Positions 16,773 to 26,265 of a stretch of DNA of 64,000 nt are shown one piece after another. The notes under the pieces are model-generated. The model was not told the origin of the DNA, did not search any database, and saw only the letters and a list, made by a program, of their open reading frames with translations. Made by a program: the position numbers and the translations under genes. The DNA comes from Myxococcota bacterium. Lineage in GTDB: Bacteria; Myxococcota_A; UBA796. Within the stretch, counting starts at the first letter, position 1; each line of letters begins with the position of its first letter. The DNA lies in NCBI GenBank assembly GCA_029251165.1, contig JAQXDW010000006.1, positions 17,160-81,159 on the forward strand. The letters are read 5' to 3'.

Positions 16773-17761
16773 GGTTCTTCAGCGATGTTCGTGTGGATCC
16801 AGTCGGCGATGTGGGCGTGCCCGGCGGCGGTGGGGTGGAGCGGGTCGAGGAAGAAGTCTGCATCAGAGATGCCGCGATCAGACTTCTCTCTGGCGAGGTC
16901 GATGTACTTTGCGCCGGTGCTCTGCGCGAAGCCGGTCAGGGTGTCGTCGTGACCGGAGTGATCCTGGTAGACCGGCATCATCACGACCAGCGCGGTGCCC
17001 ATCGACTGACACAGCGCCGCGATGCCCGCCAGCGCCACCTGGCGGTCGGCACGCGGCACCCGAGGCTGTCCGTCTGTGACCGGCGCGGTGTCGGGCGGGC
17101 TGCGGGGAAGACCATGGACCGCACGGCGCAGCATCAGGTACGCCCGGCTCTTGTACAGCAGGCGCAGGACGTGTCGGTAGGGATGGCGACGGCGGTAGAG
17201 CTCTCGGTCGGTCTGCGCCTCCTCGATGAGGAAGCTGTCGGGGGCGCGCACGCCGCGCGGCAGGGAGTCGCTGTGGAGGTGGTAGAGCATCACGGCATCC
17301 GGTGCCAGCGCGCGTCCCTGCTCCGCGAGGAAGACGTAGGACTGCCAGATGCTCCACGCCGTGATGCCGGAATTGATCACCTCGGCGTCGTGGCCGTCGG
17401 CCAGCAGCCTCGCCTCCAGGCGCTGCGAGTAGGTCTCCTCCGCAGCCACGCCGTGCCCCCAGGTCGTCGCGCCTCCCATCGACAGAATCCGAGTCCTCGG
17501 CGCTGGATCGGTGATCGGATCATCGCGGAGCCCGAGCCGGTTGGTGGTCAGAGACATTCCCTCGGCAGTGGTGTCGTTTGTCCGTCCGCGATGCAGGGTC
17601 CACAGCTGGGTGGGGTGGTCCGTGAGGTGGGCGAGCTTCGGGTTGAGCGCCGAATCCTCGACCGACCAGACCTGCCGGCAGATTCCCTCCGCAGATGCGG
17701 CGAGCAGCGTCAGGGTCAGCACGGCGTACAGTCGCCGCCGGGACCGGGGGATCGCAGACAC
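16760..17761 (-). CDS. Membrane-anchored SGNH-like protein with altered nucleophile
   Basis: About 333 residues: an N-terminal TM anchor (YAVLTLTLLAASAEG) and an SGNH-hydrolase-like domain. Block I reads RILSMGGATTWGHGV, where relatives have G-G-S-T-T-F-G. The nucleophilic Ser is Ala here, although the C-terminal D-x-x-H is intact (DPLHPTAAGHAHIADWI). It may therefore be catalytically dead or use another residue. The start is uncertain. GTG 17761 follows a GGGAGG that is very close (1-2 nt), and a second GTG at 17737 is possible. It shares a palindromic promoter with the divergent gene at 17786 and overlaps the GT-C gene downstream, which suggests an accessory role in glycan modification. Confidence 0.65.
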   Translation of the reverse strand: MSAIPRSRRRLYAVLTLTLLAASAEGICRQVWSVEDSALNPKLAHLTDHPTQLWTLHRGRTNDTTAEGMSLTTNRLGLRDDPITDPAPRTRILSMGGATTWGHGVAAEETYSQRLEARLLADGHDAEVINSGITAWSIWQSYVFLAEQGRALAPDAVMLYHLHSDSLPRGVRAPDSFLIEEAQTDRELYRRRHPYRHVLRLLYKSRAYLMLRRAVHGLPRSPPDTAPVTDGQPRVPRADRQVALAGIAALCQSMGTALVVMMPVYQDHSGHDDTLTGFAQSTGAKYIDLAREKSDRGISDADFFLDPLHPTAAGHAHIADWIHTNIAEEPWIH

Positions 17762-17772
17762 GCCTCCCGGTT

Positions 17773-17779
17773 TACCATA
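17773..17779. promoter_or_regulatory. Shared bidirectional -10 (TACCATA / TATGGTA)
   Basis: On the + strand TACCAT (17773-17778) ends 7 nt before ATG 17786 with no SD. On the - strand the same bases, offset by one, read TATGGT and point at the SGNH-like gene. One palindrome-like element thus appears to serve both divergent genes. Confidence 0.45.
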
Positions 17780-17785
17780 CCCCCG

Positions 17786-19357
17786 ATGAAGACCCGCTCT
17801 CCAGATCGCAGACCCGCGCTGGTCGCACTCCTCCTCGGGGTGATCGCTGGCTGGGCGATGCTGTGGCTGCTCGGCGGGGCGTTTGTGCTGACAAACGAGA
17901 TGGGGGGGTATGGCTGGCCGGGCTACGTCCTCAACGGCTGGCTGGCACAGGGTGACCTGCTGACCCGAATCGACACCCTTCGGACCCCGCTGCACCCGCT
18001 CTTGCTGGGCAACCTCGGGGAGCATCTCGGCAGCTACGCCGACGCTGGGATCCTGATCTCCTCGCTGTCCTGCGCCCTCGCGGTGCTCTGCGCCGGACTG
18101 GGCGCGGCGGCGCTGTCTGGGGGCTGGGCCGGGGGGCTGGCGGCCCTGGCGACTGGAATGGTGCTGGGCATCTACGGTGCCCCCTCGGTGACCAACCAGT
18201 ACCCCCTCCTCGCTGGACTCACCGTCTCAGCGGTCGGACTGAGCGCGGTCGCCAGTCGGCTGCCCGGGCTGGCGACCGGTCTGCTGGCCGGCGGGGCGCT
18301 GGGGCTGTGCATGGCGGCAGAGAGCCGCGGCGTCCTGCTGGTCCCGGCTGCGGTGGCGCTCGTCGGGATCGGGATGGTGCGCAGCCACCGGTGGGGGCGG
18401 CTGCGGCTCGGGGTCGGCTTCGCGCTGGCGCTGTCCGCCGGGCTGTGGATGCGCGCGACGAACAGCGAGGCCCAGCACGCCCGGATGGTCGGAGATGCCC
18501 GAGGGCTGGCCCGTCAGGCGGTGATGATGGACCAGCAGCGCGCGGTCATTCGCCGCTGGGTGCAGCAAGAGATGGACATCCACGCCCGCTGTGTGGCCCT
18601 CTCCACCGACGACCTTCTCACCACGGACTACCTCACCACGGACTGCGCGGCGGCGGTGCTCACCAACAACCTCACGGTCCGCATCCCCCGACACCTTCCG
18701 CTGGGCGCAGTGCTGACCGTCTCGGGGCTGCTGCTGCTGCTGCTGCCGACCCGTGACCGTCGCGGGGCGTGGGCGGAGGGCGTCGGGGCGGGACTGCTGG
18801 CTGGATCGAGCGTGCTGATGCTGGCGGTCGTGACCCCGATGCCGCCCCGGTACGTCATCCAGCAGGCACCGCTGCTGGTGCTGATCGGCGCGGCAGGGGC
18901 GGGGCGTCTGGCTGGCAGGCTTCCGGCTCCGCTGCCTGGACTCGCGATGGCTGCGCTGACCGGCTGGGTGCTCAGCGGCGGCTGGGATGGCCGCGCGCGC
19001 GCTGACCGCCCGGCCCTCGACACCGCCTACGACACCTACGCTGAGGTTCACCGCGTCGTCGGTCCGATGCTCGGGGAGCACGACCGCCTCATCGACTGTG
19101 CCGATCTCAACCTGGAGCTGGCCCTGCTTCCCCGCCGCGTCCGCAGCGGTGACCTGACCCGAGATGTCCCGCTCGAGGCGTGCGCCGCCTGGATCGAGCG
19201 CCCAGAGGAGACCCCTGGCGAGACCTACATCCTGGTTCGACCCGGACGCCGGCTGCGGGGAGAGACGGACGTCTCGGAGGCGGTTGCGGCAGACGGCGGC
19301 TGGGAGGAAGCCGCCGCAGGGGTGGACTGGGCGCTGTGGCGGTCCGTGTCGCGGTAG
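17786..19357 (+). CDS. Polytopic membrane protein, GT-C glycosyltransferase-like
   Basis: A 523-residue protein: TM1 (LVALLLGVIAGWAMLWLLGG), a short loop, about ten further TM helices rich in Leu/Gly/Ala, a long periplasmic loop between ~210 and 290 with three Cys (MDIHARCVALS, DCAAAV), and a ~130-residue soluble C-terminal domain (DTYAEVHRVVGPML; DRLIDCADLNLEL). The organisation parallels the other GT-C-like proteins here, but the TM1 loop acidic pair is less clear, so catalysis is less certain. The start at MKTRSPDRR is fixed by the -10 element 7 nt upstream. It is convergent with purL (22 bp apart). Confidence 0.6.
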   Translation: MKTRSPDRRPALVALLLGVIAGWAMLWLLGGAFVLTNEMGGYGWPGYVLNGWLAQGDLLTRIDTLRTPLHPLLLGNLGEHLGSYADAGILISSLSCALAVLCAGLGAAALSGGWAGGLAALATGMVLGIYGAPSVTNQYPLLAGLTVSAVGLSAVASRLPGLATGLLAGGALGLCMAAESRGVLLVPAAVALVGIGMVRSHRWGRLRLGVGFALALSAGLWMRATNSEAQHARMVGDARGLARQAVMMDQQRAVIRRWVQQEMDIHARCVALSTDDLLTTDYLTTDCAAAVLTNNLTVRIPRHLPLGAVLTVSGLLLLLLPTRDRRGAWAEGVGAGLLAGSSVLMLAVVTPMPPRYVIQQAPLLVLIGAAGAGRLAGRLPAPLPGLAMAALTGWVLSGGWDGRARADRPALDTAYDTYAEVHRVVGPMLGEHDRLIDCADLNLELALLPRRVRSGDLTRDVPLEACAAWIERPEETPGETYILVRPGRRLRGETDVSEAVAADGGWEEAAAGVDWALWRSVSR

Positions 19358-19378
19358 CGGGCGCTGGCCGTCGTGATC

Positions 19379-22300
19379 CTACCCGACCCACACCCGGGCG
19401 TTCCAGAACATCCGCATCCACGGCCCGTCTTCTCCCCAGTCCGCCGGACACCACGAGTTCGTGATGCTGCGGAACACCCGCTCAGGGTGCGGCATCATGA
19501 TCGTTGCCCGCCCATCCGCGCTCGTCAGCGCCGTGAGTCCGCCGACCGAGCCGTTGGGGTTTGCCGGATAGGTCGTCGCTGGCTGGCCGCGGTTGTCCAC
19601 GAACCGTCCGGACGGAACCGCGCTGTCGTGCTGTCCGTCGGCGAACAGCACCCGCCCCTCACCGTGAGCGACCGCGACGGGGATCCGCGACCCGGCCATC
19701 CCGCTCAGCAGGATGGAGGGACTCTCCACGACCTCCACCGTCCCGACCCGGGCCTCGAACTGCTCGGAGCGGTTGCGCACAAATCGCGGCCAGCCCTCTG
19801 CTCCGGGGATGAGCTCGGCGAGCTGCGAGAGCATCTGGCAGCCGTTGCAGATGCCCAGCGAGAAGGTGTCTGGACGCGTGAAGAAGGCCGAGAAGGCCGC
19901 CCGTGCTTGCGCTGAGAACAGCACGCTCTTCGCCCAGCCTCCGCCGGCTCCCAGCACGTCGCCGTAGGAGAAGCCGCCGCAGGCCACCAGGCCTCGGTAG
20001 GTGGTCAGGTCGTCTGCACCGGAGAGGATGTCGGACATGTGAACGTCCACGCTCTCGAAGCCCGCGCGGTCAAACGCGGCGGCCATCTCCCAGTGCCCGT
20101 TGACGCCCTGCTCCCGGAGGATGGCGACCTTCGGACGTGCCCCGGAGGTGATCAGTGCCTCGGCGACGTTGTCCGATGGATCGAAGGTGAGGTAAGGGGA
20201 GAGGCCGGGATCGGCAGTGTCCAGCAGCGCGTCGTAGGCTTCCTGTGCGCAGGTCGGATCGTCGCGGAGTGCGGCCATCCGGTAGCTGGTCTCGGTCCAG
20301 ATCCGCTGGAGGCTGGCGCGGGACTGAGAGAACACCGGCGCACCGTTGGCGGTGATGGTGATCTGATCATCGCCGCTGGGGCGGCCGATGACGGTGAGGC
20401 AGTCGCCGATGCCGTTGGCGACGAAGATGTCGCGCAGGTCTGCGAGGTCCTCGTCGAGGCACTGGATCACGCCGCCGAGCTCCTCGGAGAACAGGGCCCG
20501 GACCACATCACCGGTCAGCGCGATCTCCAGGCCGGTGTGCCCGGCGAAGGCCATCTCGCAGAAGGTGGCGAGCAGACCGCCGTCGGAGCGGTCGTGCCAG
20601 GCCAGCATCAGCCCCTCGGCGTGCGCCCGCATCATCGCGCTCCACAGCCCCTTGAGCAGGGCGGCATCGTCGAGGTCAGGCGGGGTGGCGCCGAGCTGAC
20701 CGTAGACCTGAGCCAGCGCCGAGCCGCCGAGCCGGTCTTGCCCACGCCCGAGGTCGACGAGCACCAGCGCGGCGTCTGTGTCGCGAACGAGCTGCGGGGT
20801 GAGGGTGCCGAGCACGTCGGGAACGTTGGCGAAGGCGGAGACGATGAGGGACAGCGGCGCGGTCACCCGCTTCTCGGCGCCGTCCTCTTGCCAGACCGCC
20901 CGCATCGACATCGAGTCCTTGCCGACCGGGATGCAGATCCCGAGCGCCGGACACAGCTCCATGCCGACCGCCCGGACCGTCTCGTAGAGCTTGACGTCCT
21001 CGCCGGGGTAGCCGGCTGCGCACATCCAGTTCGCTGAGAGGACCACCTGGTCGATCTCACCGACCGGGGCTGCCATCAGGTTGGTCAGCGCCTCGCCGAT
21101 GGCCATGCGACCCGCCGCTGGGCCGTCGAGCAGCGCGACCGGAGTGCGCTCGCCCATCGCCATCGCCTCGCCGGTGAACCCAGTGTAGGTCGTCGTGGTG
21201 ACCGCGACGTCTGCCACCGGGATCTGCCAGGGGCCGACCATCTGATCCCGAACGACCATGCCAGTGACCGAGCGGTCACCGATGGTGATCAGGAATTCCT
21301 TGGAGGCGACCGTCGGCAGGGACAGCACCCGCTGCACCGCCTCGGCCAGAACGATCCCGGACGTCGCCAGCGGGATCCGGGGAACCGGACGGCGGACGGC
21401 GTCGCGGTGCATGCGCGGCGGCTTGCCGAACAGCACGGAGAGGGGAAGATCGATGGGGGTGTTGTCGAAGTGGGTGTCCGAGAGGCTGAGGTGCTTGGCT
21501 TCGGTGGCTTCGCCGATGACTGCCCACGGCGCACGCTCTCGCGCGCACATCGCGGCGAAGATCTCCAGGGACTCTGGCGCGATGGCGAGCACGTAGCGCT
21601 CCTGGGCCTCGTTGCACCAGACCTCCATCGGGGAGAGACCGGGCTCGCCCAGCGGGATGTCCCGGAGGTTGAACCGTGCGCCGCGATCGGCGTCGTGGAC
21701 CAGCTCGGGCATCGCGTTGGACAGCCCGCCCGCGCCCACATCGTGGATCGAGACGACCGGGTTGTCTGTGCCCATTCCCCAGCAGCGGTCGATGACCTCC
21801 TGGCAGCGGCGCTCGATCTCCGGGTTGGCCCGCTGTACAGAGGCGAAGTCGAGATCGACCGAGGAGGTGCCGGTGACCATCGAGCTGGCGGCACCGCCAC
21901 CGAGCCCGATGAGCAGCGCGGGCCCGCCGAGGACGACCAGCTTCGCGCCCGGCGCGATCCGCTGCTTCTGGACGTGGCCGTCGCGGACGTTTCCGTAGCC
22001 GCCGGCCAGCATGATCGGCTTGTGGTAGCCGCGTACCTCGGCGCCATCTGGACCCTCGACGGGCAGGCAGAAGGTTCGAAAGTAGCCGGTGAGGTTGGGG
22101 CGTCCGAACTCGTTGTTGAACGCCGCGCCGCCGATCGGGCCCTCCAGCATGATCTGAAGCGCGGTCGCCATGCGCGGCGAGGTGCCGATGTCGGTCTCCC
22201 AGGGGCGGGGAGCGCCGGGGAGGTGGAGGTTGCTGACCGAGAACCCGGTGAGGCCCGCCTTGGGCTTGCCGCCGCGACCGGTCGCGCCCTCGTCCCGGAT

Positions 22301-23242
22301 CTCGCCCCCGGAGCCCGTGGCGGCGCCGGGGTAGGGGGAGATGCCGGTGGGGTGGTTGTGGGTCTCCACCTTCATCAGCAGGTGCGTCGGCTCGTCGTGG
22401 GTCCGGTAGCTGCGGTCGGCGTCGGGGTAGAAGCGCAAGACCTGTGGTCCCGCAGCCACCGCGGCGTTGTCCTTGTAGGCGGAGAGGACCCGGCCAGGGT
22501 TGGTGGCGTGGGTGTTGCGGATCATCGCGAACAGCGAGCGGTCCTGCTTCTCGCCATCGAGGGTCCAGGAGGCGTTGAAGATCTTGTGCCGGCAGTGCTC
22601 GGAGTTGGCCTGGGCAAACATCATCAGCTCGACGTCTGACGGGTCGCGCCCCAGTCCGATGAACGCCTCGCAGAGGTAGTCCAGCTCATCGTCCGCCAGG
22701 GCCAGCCCGAGCCGGGTGTTGGCCGCGACCAGCGCAGCCCGTCCGGCGGAGAGCACGTCGACGGTCTGTACGGGGCGGGGAGGCTGCGCGGTGAACAGCG
22801 CGTCGCACTGCGACAGCTCCGCGAGGACTGCCTGGGTCATCCGGTCATGCAGCAGGGGAGCGATCGCGCCTTGCTGCTCGGCGGAGAGGGGCGGGCTCAC
22901 CGCATAGACCACCCCACGCTCGATCCGCCGGACGCTGGAGAGCCCACAATTGTGCGCGATCTCGGTGGCCTTGGAGGACCACGGCGAGATGGTTCCGGGG
23001 CGGGGGACCACCACCATGATGCCGTCCTCGGGCAGCGTCACCGGGGCTGGGTCGGCATCGTAGGTCAGCAGCTGCTCCAGGGCAGCCTGCTGGCTGTCGG
23101 GCAGCGACACGTCGAGCTGAACGATGTGAACAAACCAGGCCGCCACAGACGCTGCGGCGGGAACGACCGCCTGGATCTGTCGCAGGAGCTTGTCCTGTCG
23201 AAAGGTGGAGATCGCGGGTGCGCCGGGCAGGAAGGCGAGCAT
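19379..23242 (-). CDS. purL: Phosphoribosylformylglycinamidine synthase, single-chain
   Basis: A 1287-residue large-type PurL, close to the E. coli enzyme (1295). It converts FGAR, Gln and ATP to FGAM, step four of purine synthesis, in the cytoplasm. An N-terminal PurS-like part begins [20 protein letters not shown]. The synthetase halves carry [11 protein letters not shown] and [18 protein letters not shown]. The C-terminal class I glutaminase carries the Cys ([10 protein letters not shown]) and the His-Glu end ([10 protein letters not shown]). I chose ATG 23242 (CCGGAG SD, 6 nt) because the family starts at this point; a GTG at 23284 would add 14 residues. It stands alone, unlinked to the other pur genes in this window. 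Confidence 0.97.
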   Translation of the reverse strand: MLAFLPGAPAISTFRQDKLLRQIQAVVPAAASVAAWFVHIVQLDVSLPDSQQAALEQLLTYDADPAPVTLPEDGIMVVVPRPGTISPWSSKATEIAHNCGLSSVRRIERGVVYAVSPPLSAEQQGAIAPLLHDRMTQAVLAELSQCDALFTAQPPRPVQTVDVLSAGRAALVAANTRLGLALADDELDYLCEAFIGLGRDPSDVELMMFAQANSEHCRHKIFNASWTLDGEKQDRSLFAMIRNTHATNPGRVLSAYKDNAAVAAGPQVLRFYPDADRSYRTHDEPTHLLMKVETHNHPTGISPYPGAATGSGGEIRDEGATGRGGKPKAGLTGFSVSNLHLPGAPRPWETDIGTSPRMATALQIMLEGPIGGAAFNNEFGRPNLTGYFRTFCLPVEGPDGAEVRGYHKPIMLAGGYGNVRDGHVQKQRIAPGAKLVVLGGPALLIGLGGGAASSMVTGTSSVDLDFASVQRANPEIERRCQEVIDRCWGMGTDNPVVSIHDVGAGGLSNAMPELVHDADRGARFNLRDIPLGEPGLSPMEVWCNEAQERYVLAIAPESLEIFAAMCARERAPWAVIGEATEAKHLSLSDTHFDNTPIDLPLSVLFGKPPRMHRDAVRRPVPRIPLATSGIVLAEAVQRVLSLPTVASKEFLITIGDRSVTGMVVRDQMVGPWQIPVADVAVTTTTYTGFTGEAMAMGERTPVALLDGPAAGRMAIGEALTNLMAAPVGEIDQVVLSANWMCAAGYPGEDVKLYETVRAVGMELCPALGICIPVGKDSMSMRAVWQEDGAEKRVTAPLSLIVSAFANVPDVLGTLTPQLVRDTDAALVLVDLGRGQDRLGGSALAQVYGQLGATPPDLDDAALLKGLWSAMMRAHAEGLMLAWHDRSDGGLLATFCEMAFAGHTGLEIALTGDVVRALFSEELGGVIQCLDEDLADLRDIFVANGIGDCLTVIGRPSGDDQITITANGAPVFSQSRASLQRIWTETSYRMAALRDDPTCAQEAYDALLDTADPGLSPYLTFDPSDNVAEALITSGARPKVAILREQGVNGHWEMAAAFDRAGFESVDVHMSDILSGADDLTTYRGLVACGGFSYGDVLGAGGGWAKSVLFSAQARAAFSAFFTRPDTFSLGICNGCQMLSQLAELIPGAEGWPRFVRNRSEQFEARVGTVEVVESPSILLSGMAGSRIPVAVAHGEGRVLFADGQHDSAVPSGRFVDNRGQPATTYPANPNGSVGGLTALTSADGRATIMMPHPERVFRSITNSWCPADWGEDGPWMRMFWNARVWVG

Positions 23243-23279
23243 GGGCCACTCCGGGTCGGGAGCCCCCTGATAACCGGTG

Positions 23280-23285
23280 TACACT
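23280..23285 (+). promoter_or_regulatory. -10 element (TACACT) within palindrome GTGTACAC
   Basis: TACACT ends 8 nt before ATG 23294 (5 nt before an in-frame GTG at 23291). It is embedded in GTGTACAC between purL and the divergent lipoprotein gene, so it could also be an operator. Confidence 0.4.
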
Positions 23286-23293
23286 GTGACGTG

Positions 23294-24079
23294 ATGATCC
23301 TCACCATTCTGCTACATGGCTGCGTCTTGCCCGTCGGCGAAGACACCGCTGCTCGTCCCGCTGTCGGCGATCAGGCTGGTGCTGGTCAGCTCTCGGATGC
23401 GGGCTTCACCCTGGACTGGTGGCTGGGAGAAGCCTGGGCCGAGGGGGCCTGCGTTGAGCTGGTGCTGACCAACCAGGGGGTCGATCGCTCTGACTGGCTC
23501 GCGACTGTGGGGCTGTCGGACGGGATCGAGAACTGGATCGACGGCTACGGTGGGCTGACGGTAACCAACCCATCTCCCGACGAGCTCAGCCTGATGCCTT
23601 CGGGCGGGATCGCGGCGGGGGCGTCGGTCCAGGTGAGCTTCTGTGCGGAGCCGCTGACCGAGCCTGCGTCCCTGCTGGTGTTCGCGGCGGATGCCGAGCA
23701 GAGCGAAGACTCCGACGACGAGCCGGCTGATGAGGCGCCGATCACGGGCGCATTTTACACGTCAGATGAGGCCTGGGGGCTGTCCTATCAGGGCGGCGCA
23801 GAGCACGGCTCGACCGATGCTGAGTGCCTGCTGCTCAAGCTGTGGAATTTCTCCGGCGAGGATGCCTCCGGCTGGCACGCGGCGGTCACCTTCTCCGGTC
23901 CTCCGGTCGTCGCCTACTCCTGGTCCCTTCAGGCATTCGCGGATCCGCAGGATCCAGACACCGTCCACCTCTACGGCATCCACGGTCTCGAAGAGATCGC
24001 TGCGGGAGCCACTGCGGAGGCGGGGCTGTGCCTGGCGCCGATGGTCGAGCCGCTCTCGATGACGGTCACCGCAGAGTAG
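23294..24079 (+). CDS. Lipoprotein with two CBM2-like beta-sandwich domains
   Basis: A 261-residue protein with a short lipoprotein signal ([10 protein letters not shown]). It contains two similar ~85-residue modules, at ~35-120 and ~155-258. Each has the pattern hydrophobic strand, W-x-x-G-x-C/L, L-x-N, W-x-x-x-V-x-F/L-S, G-I-x-A-G-A-S/T, and Cys near the end (VSFCAEP; AGLCLAP). This resembles family 2 carbohydrate-binding modules, including the disulfide-forming Cys pair and G-x-x-A-G turn. An acidic linker ([11 protein letters not shown]) joins them. It probably binds glycans on the cell surface, without catalysis. It is divergent from purL. The CBM2 call is by pattern only. Confidence 0.6.
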   Translation: MILTILLHGCVLPVGEDTAARPAVGDQAGAGQLSDAGFTLDWWLGEAWAEGACVELVLTNQGVDRSDWLATVGLSDGIENWIDGYGGLTVTNPSPDELSLMPSGGIAAGASVQVSFCAEPLTEPASLLVFAADAEQSEDSDDEPADEAPITGAFYTSDEAWGLSYQGGAEHGSTDAECLLLKLWNFSGEDASGWHAAVTFSGPPVVAYSWSLQAFADPQDPDTVHLYGIHGLEEIAAGATAEAGLCLAPMVEPLSMTVTAE

Positions 24080-24205
24080 CGACAGGCCCCGGCCCGTGCA
24101 CGGCAGGTGTCGTCGGGGCCAGCAGACGCGCAGACGCGCTGGATTGAAGATCCGAGCCGGCTGGGGCGTTATCAACAGCACGCCCTCTTCTCCGGAGACC
24201 TCGCC

Positions 24206-24775
24206 ATGCTCATCTACGCACTCCTCATCGCATGCGGCACCAAGCAGGCCGAGCCTGAGACCCCAATCGATGAGGCCACCGCGCCTCCAGACGACGCCGC
24301 AGAGGCCGCTCCAGGCGACGCCGCAGAGGCCGCTCCAAGCGACGCCGCAGGGGCCGCCCCGAGCGATGCCGCAGAGGCCGCCCCGAGCGATGCCGCAGCC
24401 GCCTGTCCTGAGGGCTCCGCTCTCTACGAGCAGCAGAACGTCCCGCTGCGGGCCCCCGGCGATGCCGCGATGCAGTGGAGCCTCACCATCCACGACACCG
24501 GCTACTGGAGCAACACCGCCCCCAACGGCACCCAGACCGGCTGCCTGACCGCTGAGGAGCTGGCTGGCTTCATCGACGCGCTGGCCGCTGCCGAGATCGC
24601 CGCGCCGCCGCTTCAGCCGGGCATGGCCCGCTGCATGGCGATGCCGATGACCGAGTACACCGTCACGGCCGGCGAGCAGTCCGCCACCTGGAAGGGACCC
24701 TGCGGGGAGACCAACCCCAGCGCGTCTCTCTCCGCGCTGCTCAGCAGCATCGAGTCGCTCAGCTACGGCCGGTAG
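24206..24775 (+). CDS. Lipoprotein with Asp-Ala-Ala-Glu repeats, function unknown
   Basis: A 189-residue protein with lipoprotein signal MLIYALLIAC and an acidic, Ala-rich low-complexity linker of 8-residue repeats (DAAEAAPS). The C-terminal domain of ~100 residues (CPEGSALYEQQNV to the end) contains four Cys, probably two disulfides, and a W-S-L-T-I-H-D-T-G-Y-W-type strand. No catalytic motif or family recognised. The start is supported by CGGAG 9 nt upstream. The linker suits a flexible tether between the lipid anchor and a small folded domain. Confidence 0.65.
   Translation: MLIYALLIACGTKQAEPETPIDEATAPPDDAAEAAPGDAAEAAPSDAAGAAPSDAAEAAPSDAAAACPEGSALYEQQNVPLRAPGDAAMQWSLTIHDTGYWSNTAPNGTQTGCLTAEELAGFIDALAAAEIAAPPLQPGMARCMAMPMTEYTVTAGEQSATWKGPCGETNPSASLSALLSSIESLSYGR
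24293..24409 (+). repeat. 24-bp tandem repeats, nearly five units
   Basis: Units of GACGCCGCAGAGGCCGCTCC plus four bases (codons for DAAEAAPS/G), four nearly perfect and a diverged fifth. They form the low-complexity linker of the lipoprotein. Unit identity is high enough for copy-number slippage between strains. Confidence 0.8.
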
Positions 24776-24812
24776 GCAGCATCGCCAGCCCGCCGGATGC
24801 CGTGCCTTCGGC

Positions 24813-25448
24813 TCATCGAGCGTCGGTGAGTGCTTCCAGCCACTGCCCGGCCATGGCCTCGTAGCCCGCGGCGTCTGGATGGACGGCATCCACCAGCATC
24901 TCGTTGGTCATCACCGCGTGGTGATCGACGACCGTCATGCCGGCGTCCTCGACCACGGAGATGAGCGCTGAATTGTATGCCTGTATGTTGGCTTCTGCGG
25001 GGGCGTTCCCGACAGGTGGGAGCGTCCCGACGAGCACCTCGCGGCCGGCCAGGAGGGTCAGCAGGCCCGCCAATCGGTCTGGCGCGCCGTCCAGATCGTC
25101 TTGCGAGACGACGTCGTTGGTGCCGATGAGCAGCAGCACGATGTCCGGGTCGTATCGGGGCACCATCTCAGCGGCGACCGGAAGCAGCTCGTCGATGACG
25201 TAGGTGTTGTGTCCCTCGTGATCGTTGTCGGGCAGCCCCTCGACATCTCCTGCGAGGCTGCCGACAAGGTCGAGCGACCAGCCTGCCTCGACCAGTCCGC
25301 TGTACAGCTGCGGTCGGTAGCCGCCCGGAACCCGGTACCCGCTGGTCAGTGAGTCTCCGAGGGGCATGATGCGCGTCGGCATGGACCCGGATGCGGTGTC
25401 CATGCCGTCGCCGCTGCAGGCCAGCAGCAGGCTAATCACCAAAGCCAC
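24813..25448 (-). CDS. GDSL/SGNH-family lipase/esterase lipoprotein
   Basis: A 211-residue secreted hydrolase with lipoprotein signal (MALVISLLLAC). It has the SGNH blocks: I, RIMPLGDSLTSGY (nucleophile Ser); III, LLLIGTNDV (oxyanion Asn); V, DAVHPDAAGYEAMA (catalytic Asp and His). The block II Gly lies near LVGSLAGD. Such enzymes deacylate lipids or acetylated sugars outside the cytoplasm. The GTG start lies inside the end of the GST gene (17-bp overlap), so the pair is co-transcribed, although a functional link is not obvious. Confidence 0.88.
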   Translation of the reverse strand: MALVISLLLACSGDGMDTASGSMPTRIMPLGDSLTSGYRVPGGYRPQLYSGLVEAGWSLDLVGSLAGDVEGLPDNDHEGHNTYVIDELLPVAAEMVPRYDPDIVLLLIGTNDVVSQDDLDGAPDRLAGLLTLLAGREVLVGTLPPVGNAPAEANIQAYNSALISVVEDAGMTVVDHHAVMTNEMLVDAVHPDAAGYEAMAGQWLEALTDAR

Positions 25449-26118
25449 AGACCTTCACGCCGCGCTGCACGCCGGGGCGTGCGCTGAACCGCTGACACCA
25501 GGCATCGACGCGCGGGAAGTCGCCGTAGCCTACGAAGTCCTTGCCGCCGTAGTAGTCCAGGGCGTTGATCCACGGAACGATGGCGATGTCCGCGACGGAG
25601 AACTCACCGACCAGCCAGTCTCGCCCGTCCGCCAGTGCTGTCTCCAGCACCCCGAGCAGCCGGGTGACCTCCTTGCCGTAGCGCGCCTCGCCGTAGGTGT
25701 CGGTCTTGCCCTTGGCGTACTTGTAGAAGTGACCGAACTGACCGAGCATCGGGCCGATGCTGCCGACCTGGAAGAACAGCCACTGGATCGCGGCGCTGCG
25801 CCCCGCTGGATCCGCAGGCAGCAGCGCCCCGGCCTTGTCGGCGAGGTGAATCAAGATGGCACCAGACTCCATGATCGCCAGGGGTTCACCGCCGGGACCG
25901 TCGGGGTCGATGATCGCGGGGATCTTGGAGTTGGGGTTGATCTCGACGTACTCGGGATCGAGCTGGTCACCCTTCAGGATGTTGATGCGGTGGGCTTCAT
26001 AGGGAATCCCCAGCTCCTCCAGCGCGATCCCGATCTTCTGCCCGTTGGGGGTGGCGAGGGAGTAGAGCTGGATGCGGTCGGGGTGCTGTGCAGCCCAGCG
26101 GGAGGGGAAGATGGACAT
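25432..26118 (-). CDS. Glutathione S-transferase family protein (YfcG/Nu-class-like)
   Basis: A 228-residue cytosolic GST. The N-terminal thioredoxin-like half has RIQLYSLATPNGQKIGIALEEL, followed by the cis-Pro/G-site motif NPNSKIPAIIDPDGPGG and the Glu-Ser pair (AIMESGAILIHLA). The C-terminal helical half ends in VADIAIVPWINALDYYGG. The TPNG after the first strand is characteristic of the YfcG/Ure2-like group, which binds GSSG and has disulfide reductase activity. SD GGAG 5 nt before the ATG. First gene of a pair with the GDSL lipoprotein and divergent from selD. Confidence 0.88.
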   Translation of the reverse strand: MSIFPSRWAAQHPDRIQLYSLATPNGQKIGIALEELGIPYEAHRINILKGDQLDPEYVEINPNSKIPAIIDPDGPGGEPLAIMESGAILIHLADKAGALLPADPAGRSAAIQWLFFQVGSIGPMLGQFGHFYKYAKGKTDTYGEARYGKEVTRLLGVLETALADGRDWLVGEFSVADIAIVPWINALDYYGGKDFVGYGDFPRVDAWCQRFSARPGVQRGVKVCGFGD

Positions 26119-26265
26119 CGAAGCTCCATAGGTATGGCTGTGACTAATCCCGAGGATGATTTCGTCCAGGCGGTGACCCTAAATGGTCTCTCCGCTGCGA
26201 TGGCTGCTCGGTCATGCCCACACTGGAGCCGGTCTGCGATACAACGAAGGCGACAGGAGACCGTC

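Noticed and set aside
16763..17785. Long + strand open frame running into the membrane protein at 17786
   Set aside because: It is antisense to the SGNH-like gene, has biased Arg/Gly/Val composition and no family match; the promoter and signal-like TM place the start at 17786.
19225..19260. GGTTCGACCC resembling a tRNA T-loop
   Set aside because: It lies inside the coding sequence of the 17786 gene and no acceptor or anticodon stems fit.
21407..22639. 410-residue + strand open frame antisense to purL
   Set aside because: A high-GC shadow frame; purL is unambiguous on the other strand.
24293..24409. Tandem 24-bp repeats considered as a CRISPR array
   Set aside because: There are no spacers; units are contiguous and in frame within a lipoprotein gene.
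26119..26265. Possible selC (tRNA-Sec) upstream of selD
   Set aside because: No ~90-nt long-variable-arm tRNA structure or UCA anticodon arm could be folded there.
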